Shown: positions 56,252 through 64,000 of the stretch, one piece after another
Numbering within the stretch: the stretch's first letter is position 1
How the letters are laid out: each line of letters opens with the position of its first letter
Assembly: GCF_021134715.1 (NCBI RefSeq)
Contig: NC_060024.1
Span: 6,386,001-6,450,000, forward strand
Reading direction: 5' to 3'
DNA: 64,000 nucleotides
Source of the DNA: Daphnia pulex
Taxonomy: Eukaryota > Arthropoda > Branchiopoda > Diplostraca > Daphniidae
The notes under the pieces: generated by a model
What the model saw: only the letters and a program-made list of their open reading frames with translations
Databases searched by the model: none
Told to the model about the DNA's origin: nothing
Program-made: the position numbers and the translations under genes

Positions 56252-58899
56252 ATGGATGGTAACCCCGACGATGCCAGCGGATGGAAGACTAAGCTCAAAC
56301 AGGCCGTTGCCGTCAACAAGCAACTGGTTCCACTTAAGCTGACCATGCTGCTCTACTACGGCGGTAATCAATTCCCAACTCAATTCAATCCATTTTCAAC
56401 ATCTTCCTTTATAAGATTCGTTTATTAAATTCCAGCTGTGTCGCTGTATTTGCCGTACATGACCCTTCAAATGATCCAGGTGGGTCTCAACATTGAAGAG
56501 ATCGCCATCATCTACTCGGTCCTGCCGTTCGTCACTTCCGTCATGCCCCCAATAGCTGGTATGGTCTCATATTTCTCTAATTATTTTATTTCTATTAATT
56601 GATTTTGTAAATGAATTGAAATGAATTTGATGGCAGGTATGCTGGCGGACAGGTTTCACTGCTACAAGTTGATCTTGATCGTCATCGTCGCTTCGGTGGC
56701 CGTTTTCCACACGTCCCTGCTGCACATCGACGCCCGCATTTCGTCTGAGGTCCAGTCGTCGGGATCAGATTTCGAAACTCCCGCCGAAATCGTCTGCAGC
56801 CGCTTGGGCGCCGTCCTGCGCTTCGAGAACTACTCGTGCGAGGCCAGCAGCAGCAATCACCAGGAAATGTGGACGGTCGACTGGACGCCGTCGCAATGCC
56901 GGCCGATGGATTGCCATGGAGTGCCGGCCCGGATGCAGCTCTGCCTCTCCAACGGCAACTGCACGCAAATCGCGACCGGATCGACGTCCGTGCTGGAAAT
57001 GGACGCCTTGCTCGAGGTGCTGGACGTGACGTCCTGGACGGGCGGAGAGAATAACACTGGCGGCAACTGCACCGCCCAAATCGTCAGCGCTCAAACGGAC
57101 CAGACTCGAATTCCGGCCTCGCTCCTCTGCAACTGCCCGATCCGCTGTCCGGCCGTCGCGGCGCCGATCTCATCCGAGTTGCTGGACAACAATTCCAGTC
57201 TCAGTAGTAGCGCCGACTTGTTGCCCGTCGAGCAGCAAAAGGAATTGGATCGACTCAAACACAATCGAGGATTTTGGCTCTATTTCATCCTTCGGATCAT
57301 CGCTTCCGGTTCTCTAGCCACCTCTTTCTCCATGTTTGTTTCATTTTTAGGGTTTTCATCCGCAATTGATTTTTAAAACTTAATCGGCGATTATTTTTTT
57401 GGTGGGGTTTAATTCAAGGTTGGATGCAACTGCCATTAAAATGGTCAAGAAACATCACGGCGATTTGGGCAAACAGCGTCTCTTTGGCGTCATTGGCCAA
57501 GCCATTTGCGTAATTATAATATTTATAAATGTCTTAATTATATTATTCAACATTTTTTTGAAACATTTGGGCTGATCAGGCCGTTCTCGCTGGAATAATA
57601 CTCGACTGGACGGTCGTGGGAAAAGGTTTTCTTTCATTTTTTTTTAAATTGTCAATCAAATGTTTTTTGAATCAGATTGAATTTAAATTTAATTATAAGG
57701 TTACCCCGACTACTCGATCACCTTCTATTTGGCCGACGGCATGTTCGTCGTGACAGTTCTACTGATGAGCCAATTGGACGTCGGCGTCGAGGAGCACAGC
57801 GAGGCCACCAAACTGATGACGAGCATCTCGAAACTGATCCGGCTGATTGACGTCGACATCTTCATGATCATGATGCTGCTGCTGGGCACCTGTTGGGGAT
57901 TCCTCGAGTCCTTTCTCTTTGTTTACCTGACCGAACTGGAGGCCAGCAGTTACCTGCTTGGTATATTATTATTACATAACTGTGGTTTTTGAATTGATTC
58001 ATTCTATTTCAAATTGTTCAAATTCAATATAGGAATGACCATCACCTTTGCCAGCATCATTGGCATTCCTTTCCTCTACGTCTCGGACGTGATTGTGCGC
58101 AAAATCGGCTCGGTCAACGTCATCGTCCTGGCCTTCCTGGCCTATTGCATCCGGTTCTTTGGCTACTCTTTCATCTGGTGAATTTAAATGATTTATTGTT
58201 ATTTATCTTTTATTGACGGATGAGTTTGACGTGAATTTTGTCACACATCAGGGATCCGTGGCTGAGTCTTCCGTTTGAAGCTTTAGAGGCCGTCACGGTC
58301 CACATGATGGCCGTGGCCAGTTCAATTTATTGCGCCGCGGCAGCCCCGCCCGGTCTCCTGGCGACGTTGAACGGCGCCGTCGGTTCCTTTCATTATTCAT
58401 TTGGTACATAATCACGTTTTTATAAGTTGTTTCAGCTGTTTTTAATAGGGTCATTGATGTGAAAGGTCGCGGAGTGGGCAGTTTCGCCGGCGGCATCATG
58501 ATGGCCAATTTCGGGACCAGGACGACATTCCGCATTCTTGGTGCTGGCGCCGGAATTTGTGGCGTTTTCTATTTCCTCCTCCATCGCTTCTACCTCGCCA
58601 AAATCGAGAAGCACAGACTGCGCAGGAAATCCACCAGTAGGCCTAAACAATTGAAATAATCCACCAAGATATCAAATCGATAATCATTTTCAAAATTTTT
58701 TCAAAATTTGACAGAGCCCGCCATAATCATTTCCGAAGAGGCGGGACCCATCACAATCAAACTCGACTTGTTGGATGCCGACGAAAAAATGAATAATCGC
58801 TCCTCGTCGGATGAAGAGGAGGATGACGTCAAAGATGCCGCCATGGATTATTTGTTTGAACCCGATGGTCTCAAAGGTCGTCGATTGAGCGCCTTCTGA
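56252..58899 (+). CDS. MFSD6-like major facilitator transporter, 10 exons, 660 aa
   Basis: Multi-pass carrier of the MFS_1-like/MFSD6 family; substrate unknown. Exons: 56252-56363, 56436-56558, 56637-57333, 57419-57509, 57580-57625, 57700-57960, 58033-58177, 58252-58403, 58466-58636, 58715-58899. Motifs: PLKLTMLLYYGAVSLYLPYM (first helix), PIAGMLADRF (MFS motif A-like), QRLFGVIGQA, AAPPGLLATLNG and GRGVGSFAGG near the C-terminal helices, then an acidic cytoplasmic tail. Exon 3 holds a long Cys- and Asn-rich loop of about 150 residues between early helices, as in arthropod MFSD6 relatives. The exon 9 donor (gtaggc at 58637) lies within TAGGCCTA. Convergent with the next gene. Confidence 0.83.
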
Positions 58900-59281
58900 T
58901 TATTCGAAAACAGAAGTTGACGACTTTGATCAAAATCACTAAAATTTAGGTCTCGATTATGTAATTATATAGTGCCGACGCGTTTTAAAAAACAATTCTT
59001 ATACGATACACTACTCACTTGGAACAAAAAACTATGTGCAAAAAAAAAAAAGAAATACGTAATTTACTATCAGTTATTCCAAGTATGACTATGCTGTATA
59101 TTTTATATAGGGCCTATAGTAATGTCCAAGAAAAACCAAAATTAAAATTTGGGAATAGATTTTTTATCAATTTATCAGATACAATAAACGATGCAAATTT
59201 AACAAAGTTGACGACTCGCATAATCGAATTCAACAAGAGTTATACATTTTGAACTATATGATGTTATTAAGACTATTGATT
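58900..59281. other. Convergent 3' region between two MFS genes
   Basis: AT-rich 3' UTR space of two convergent genes; no further gene. Confidence 0.55.
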
Positions 59282-61647
59282 TCAGCCGGACTCGTCGTAT
59301 TTGTAAGGGACGAGATGTTTGTAGAAGACGAGGAAGATGACGAGGACGACGGCCATGACGAGGGTCATGAAGCCGAAGGCGTACCACGTCCCGTAAGTCG
59401 AGTACAAATTGGTGACGCTGATGGGGCACAGGACACGGGCCAGACAGGCGCCAGCACCCAAAATGCCCATCCAAGTTCCCTAAAATATAGTCAAATAAGA
59501 ATGATTAAATTTATAAGAATTTTAAATTGAATCTATGGAATAAAATACCTGCGGAAAGGGGCCGAGGATTTTGCTGAAAATGGCGTTGCCCATCGAGGCG
59601 CCCATGGGGAAACCGGTGACAATCAGGGCGAAACCGGTGATCATCTGACCCGAAGTGATGGCCGGCAAGGTCTCGCACCACGGCTGGGCGCAATTCGGAC
59701 ATCCGGCTGGTTAAATTTCAAAACAAAAATTCAAAATCAAAATTTGGGTTTTGATTCGATTTTTATTAAATTTAAGAAATTTATACCGTCGGGTATGCAA
59801 CAAGTTGCGTTGTATGAACAAACTTCGAGGTAGGAATTGATGGTCCGGCAAGTTTCGTTAGAGCCCGTCTCTTCGTCGGCTCTTCCTTCGAACTTGGACC
59901 AGATGCCGGACAGGCCGTCCTTCATCAACAGTTCCGGGAAGTAGACGGCCGGTTCCGTCGATCCATGCGCTTAAGATATTTAAAAAAACAAAAAAATCGT
60001 ATTAATTTAAAAAGTGAAATTCCAATGATTATTCCGCGCAATTTACATGTGCTGTTATTGCAGCGGAACTGCGGAGGAGGTCCGCTGTACGGGTAAAGGG
60101 CCACCGGTCCCAACAGCAGGAACAGGATGCCGGCCAACATGACGATACGTTCGCCAACTCTGTCGTATGAAACAACCAAAAGTCCATTGACATGTAAAAC
60201 TTAAACGACATTTGGAATTCAATTAAGGAAATGGCTATTTTACTTGCGGGACGTTGGGGCCATGACGGAGAAGATGAGGCCGCTGTAGAGTCCGGCGCAA
60301 GCGAAACCGATGCCCACAATGACGATGGCCCTCTGCTCATCCCAGCCGAGCATTTCCATCGTCAACAGAGTAGCGACACTATTTAAATTAAATGACATTA
60401 ATAGCTAGATGATAGTGAATCATCTGATGATGTAAATTTGGTTTGGTATACCTCTCGAGGAAGATGAAATTGAACTGGACGGATGCGAAGACGATGATGC
60501 AAGTGACCAAGCCGATGACGTTGGGATCTTTGAGTTTGGGCGTTTCTTTGTTGGCCTCCTTGTCCTTTTTAGCGGCCAGGCCGGCCAGATACTCGCCCTC
60601 CTCTCTGGCGATGTTGTACTCGGTGAACATGCACGGCAGGAAGACGAACACGTTGATGATGGCCAGGATGACGGAGAGCCAAGCCGGGCCGGTGTACATG
60701 TCGAAATAAAGTTGCGACTCTCCTTCGGGCGGGTTGATGGAACCGAGAGGAGCAAAGGCCGCCTGAATGGCTATGCTCGTCGAAATTCATCAATTCCATT
60801 ACGTCATCAATCAAATCAAATGTTGAAAAGGTTTTGCAAATTTTAGTTACCTGGACCGACGACGAAAGCGGATGACTGGGCCATCTGGAACAGGGAGACG
60901 GCCATCGTGCGCTCCTTGGTGGTGGTGGCCGTGGCGATGTAACTGAAGCAGAGGGTGATGGACCCGCCGGCGGCTCCGATCAGGAAACGGGCGGCGAAGA
61001 GGTACCAGCGCCTCGGCTCCGGAAGGGCGGCCACGCAAGCGTACAGAGCGAATCCGGCGGCCAGGAACGACATGGAAATCATGGACAGGATCCGGATCGA
61101 ACCCAATTTGTTGCCCAGGTAGCCCATGATGGGACTGAAAATGAGCTGGGCCAACGGCTGGGCCGCGATGAACAAACCTAGAAAATCCGTGCCGGCTTCC
61201 GGATCCATCTGATGATGTCATTCAATAATACGTCATTGTCAGGATATATAAATCAAATAAGTTTTAATTTGATTGTCAATTTTCAATTGTTCACCTTGTC
61301 GAGATAAGGTTTGGCGCTGGTCAAGATGATGGAGAATGATAAATTGAAGATGAAGGCCGTGAAGCTGACGACGCCCAAACTGAAGAAACGCCTCCGGCGA
61401 ACGGATTTCTTCTCCGTCATCTTGGCGTAGTCGATGACTCCGTCCGATCCGGTAAATTCCTCCGGCGATTTGTCGTTGCTGACCCCAAAATCATCAATTA
61501 ACAAATGATGCAACCAAATCATTTATATATTAATGTGACATACCCTGGTCCATCTTCGTAAGCGATTTTGGGCGTGCTGTTAATGCCGGCCTTGGGATCG
61601 TAAGTCGGTTCCAACGAGTAACTCTTCTTGCTACTTCTGTTGAACAT
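59282..61647 (-). CDS. Mfsd8: MFSD8/CLN7-like lysosomal transporter, 9 exons, 583 aa
   Basis: Lysosomal MFS protein; loss of the human orthologue causes CLN7 disease, and chloride-channel activity has been reported for it. Exons on the minus strand: 61647-61544, 61478-61295, 61208-60851, 60770-60452, 60378-60244, 60159-60047, 59969-59787, 59706-59549, 59479-59282. Family blocks: GWDEQRAIV and ILGPFPQGTWMGILGAGACLARVL near the C-terminus; DMYTGPAWLSVILAIINVF; ATTTKERTMAVS after helix 4. A luminal loop with several Cys (CCIPDG, CPNCAQPWC) is encoded by exons 7-8. Paralogue of the partial gene at 63668. Confidence 0.85.
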
Positions 61648-62365
61648 ATTGCCTTATGTAATCGACTAGCTGTTTATTCTAACTCACTTTTTATTTTTTG
61701 GCGGGAAATTTAAAATGACGTTTTGGCCGATTTTTCCAATAACGTCAAAGGCTTCAAAATGCAATTGAAAAAAAAGGAATAAACAAATCAGATGGTGAAC
61801 TGCGAGTCGACTGCACGCCCTTCTTTTCCCGTGTCGACTCGTTACCTGCTGATCACTCACGACAAAACTTATCCGAATACCCCCAAAAATGGGACCACTG
61901 ATAGGCGCGTCCCAATCATCCACATTGGGTCTAAATACTTTTAGCCACCCACCAACCCCTCACAGAAAAACACACAATCCCAAAAAATGCCAATCATCGT
62001 CCTACAGTCATTACGTCATCGATTTATCAACGACGCCGTCCAAAAGTCACATAATTGCTAGCCTATAATATCAGTCCTGTATTGGTTTTGTGTTATTTCC
62101 CATCGTGTCTAATAATGCCCCAAGGCACCTGTATCACCTATATCACCTGTATGTGGTCTCGTCCGATATGTATCCGTCGGCCGGACGCCATCGGTTCGTT
62201 CCGTTATCAGCCAACAGATGCATCAGAGATAAAATCGGACGATATATTTCGACAAGTATTGATTTCTGTTTTCGATTGGGAAATTAAATTACGTAAAATT
62301 GTTAGCGCAGAATTATAACATCGAAAGTTTATTTAAATTTCCAGCATAGGCAAATTAGACAAAAG
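61648..62365. other. 5' region of the MFSD8-like gene and spacer
   Basis: Promoter/5' UTR side of the MFSD8-like gene and 3' side of the next minus-strand gene. The short frames here have no support. Confidence 0.5.
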
Positions 62366-63202
62366 TTAAAGACTACCCCATCCGGTGCGGAGGCAATCGA
62401 TGTGGACAGTCGGATCAAGAGCGTCGTTGCACCAGGTGCATTCAGTCCTGCTGGATCCTTGATTTTCTTCGCCGACCAACCAGAAGGCCCGGAAGGCATC
62501 GCCCAGGGGCTTGTAGTCGTCCAGCGTCAGGTAGCCTTGGTAATCCTGCGAGAGCCAATCGGCATCTTTGGCAAACTGCTCCAGAAAATTCGGTTGAATC
62601 TTGGCCAGCCGAGATTTGGAGTAGCCGAACTTGTTGGCCGTCAGCCGGGTCCGCATGGCGCAGCGCAGGAACTCGTAGCGGTCAGAACGGCACATGGTGC
62701 ACATTCGGTAGGGTGCTTTGCAATTCCGCCGGGTCATGGCCTGGATGTAAGGTTCCACCCCGAATTCCATCAGCTGGGTGAGCACGTTGAGACGCTCCAT
62801 CGAGTTGGGCCGGTTGTCCGTCATCCATTCCAGCACCGACCGGCTCGTCATTTGCTCGTCCGTCAATTTTGGCATGACCGGGCGAATGGCCGGCCACTGA
62901 TGGGCCATGGGCTTTTTCGGGGTGCAGCACGGCCGGACGCAAGTGGTTGAATTGGGCGGGGCCGGCATCAGCGGATGAGTTGGACAGAGTTCGGCCGGTT
63001 CGATTGGACAAAGTTGATGCGCCGTACAGTTCGGTGGCCGAGGGCAATTGCAATTGGCGTCCGCCAGGGTCGCATTGGCGTCGGCTGCCCGGTTGACTGG
63101 GCAGAATCCGAAGTAGACGGTCAATCCGGTGGCCACCATTAGAACTAGTCCGGTAACAACGACGGCGATAAGAGACAGAATCAATTTAATCGTTTCCTCC
63201 AT
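62366..63202 (-). CDS. Unrecognised type II membrane protein, single exon, 278 aa
   Basis: ATG at 63202 (MEETIKLILSLIAVVVTGLV); an upstream in-frame GTG at 63220 is not needed. Residues about 7-31 are a membrane segment. Then comes a Pro/Cys-rich stalk (about 45-105, with CNCPRPPNC, LCPIEPAELCP and PCCTPKK), and a folded region (about 120-275) with a C-x2-C motif (MCTMCRSD) and paired cysteines near the end (CTWCNDALD...IDC). Several N-x-T sites suit an outer-face ectodomain. No family recognised, and no intron. It lies between two MFSD8-like genes on the same strand. Confidence 0.7.
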   Translation of the reverse strand: MEETIKLILSLIAVVVTGLVLMVATGLTVYFGFCPVNRAADANATLADANCNCPRPPNCTAHQLCPIEPAELCPTHPLMPAPPNSTTCVRPCCTPKKPMAHQWPAIRPVMPKLTDEQMTSRSVLEWMTDNRPNSMERLNVLTQLMEFGVEPYIQAMTRRNCKAPYRMCTMCRSDRYEFLRCAMRTRLTANKFGYSKSRLAKIQPNFLEQFAKDADWLSQDYQGYLTLDDYKPLGDAFRAFWLVGEENQGSSRTECTWCNDALDPTVHIDCLRTGWGSL

Positions 63203-63667
63203 TGTGATGTGATTAATCACCGTAATTTCATTAAGGGGGGATGCCTTTATTTATGCCATTCGTCTTACAAAATTGTGTCGGCACAGCCTCTGACTGCTCG
63301 TTTTTGAATAATTAACGAAAACGATGATGTAATACAATATTTGAAATAGTTTCCATCTGTTCATCGGCTTTTTACGCATTTATTTCAATATTTTGTACAA
63401 TCGTCAAACATTTCGTCAACAAATGAAACAACAAAATATATTGTGGCTGGGCCATCGTTATCTCGACTTTGTGTGTGTAACAGATAACATCCCGAACCCG
63501 CCGCCAGGGGTCTAGACAATATCGAACTGTAGTTGCGTTTTAGTTATATTGATATTATCGAGCGACAAAATGGACATTCTAAGGCCGTTTGTTATTTTTT
63601 GTAGCCGGACAAATATAAAATAGGACTAGTCATTTGAGAAAAATGATTGAGGGCGAGGTCTCTTTAA
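63203..63667. other. Intergenic, no gene seen
   Basis: Short spacer between the unrecognised membrane gene and the partial MFSD8-like gene; AT-rich. Confidence 0.55.
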
Positions 63668-64000
63668 CTAAGAGTGGGCGTGTCGATATGGGACAAGGCG
63701 ACGGAAGGATAAGGCGAAGATGACAAGGACGACCACCATGACGGACGTCAGGAAACCGCAAGTGGCCAGCATGCCGAAGGCGGCGTACAAACTGGTGACG
63801 CAGAGTGGACATAGGATTCGAGCCACGGCCGTTCCGGCGCCCAAAAGTCCCGTCCAGGTGCCCTGTCATTTTTACCGACATTAATCAAAGTCCCAAATTT
63901 AAATTTGCCGCCAAATTCACCTGCGGATAAGGGCCGAGAACTTTGCTGAAAATGACGTTGACCATCATGATGGCGATGGGGACGCCGGTGAAGATGAGCA
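63668..64000 (-). CDS. Second MFSD8-like gene, partial 3' end
   Basis: The last exon 63862-63668 (GTWTGLLGAGTAVARILCPL to the stop) and part of the exon before it (from the window edge to 63921, ending FSKVLGPYPQ) align with the last two exons of the MFSD8-like gene, with the same phase 0 junction. The rest lies beyond 64000. This is a tandem paralogue separated by the unrecognised membrane gene. Confidence 0.8.

Noticed and set aside
59019-59252. Open frame of 77 codons behind the MFSD6-like gene
   Set aside because: Lies in the convergent 3' UTR region, lysine-run start, no homology recognised.
62055-62318. Open frame of 87 codons on the plus strand
   Set aside because: Starts without a proper ATG context, no recognisable domain, lies in spacer between minus-strand genes.
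62402-62950. 182-codon plus-strand frame opposite the membrane gene at 62366-63202
   Set aside because: It is the antisense shadow of a GC-rich coding exon; the minus-strand frame has a membrane segment, ATG and ordered cysteines.
1-64000. CRISPR arrays, operons, riboswitches, prokaryotic insertion sequences
   Set aside because: The window is eukaryotic, with spliced genes; no array of regular direct repeats or bacterial signals was seen.

Overview
The window is a piece of an arthropod nuclear genome. Small introns (mostly 60-120 bp) with GT-AG ends, an ionotropic-receptor array and lineage-specific tandem families suggest a branchiopod crustacean such as Daphnia; that is inference, since no species marker is present. 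All genes were built by hand from reading frame plus splice sites. Every multi-exon model keeps phase from ATG to stop, and only one junction is weak (donor at 10984).

Layout: (1) 171-14586 (+), a 28-exon macroglobulin complement-related (Mcr/TEP6-type) gene. Its first intron carries a full-length antisense LINE (1243-6951) flanked by a 12-bp target duplication. (2) 14682-16620 (-), an M1AP-like meiosis gene, head-to-head with WDR75 (18861-22013, +). The shared 5' interval holds a 1.7-kb DNA transposon (16999-18706) with ~100-bp inverted repeats and a perfect 9-bp target duplication. (3) 22215-23483 (+), a C2H2 zinc-finger gene, and 23943-24752 (+), an intronless C-type-lectin-like type II membrane protein. 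(4) 24867-39711 (+), an ionotropic receptor array: one relic, then four intact nine-exon genes (called IR-A to IR-D here). (5) 40665-44808 (+), three four-exon genes for small secreted CUB proteins. (6) 45234-54889 (+), three intact ten-exon F-box/beta-propeller genes with broken CUB and F-box pieces between them, the product of segmental duplication. (7) 56252-64000, membrane transport genes: an MFSD6-like carrier (+), an MFSD8/CLN7-like carrier (-), an unrecognised type II membrane protein (-), and the 3' end of a second MFSD8-like gene (-) cut by the window edge.

The left third and the transporter end are largely conserved single-copy genes (junction protein, meiosis factor, ribosome biogenesis, lysosomal carrier). 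The central 30 kb is a birth-and-death region of chemoreceptor, CUB and F-box families. It shows relics, a 181-bp identity tract suggesting gene conversion, duplicated promoters and heavy enrichment of the palindrome TAGGCCTA. The most unusual signals are a LINE whose two ORFs are in one frame separated by a single UAA, an RNase H-like region in that LINE without the expected acidic residues, and an RFX-like/FOX-like site pair kept at exactly 35 bp spacing in front of every F-box copy.
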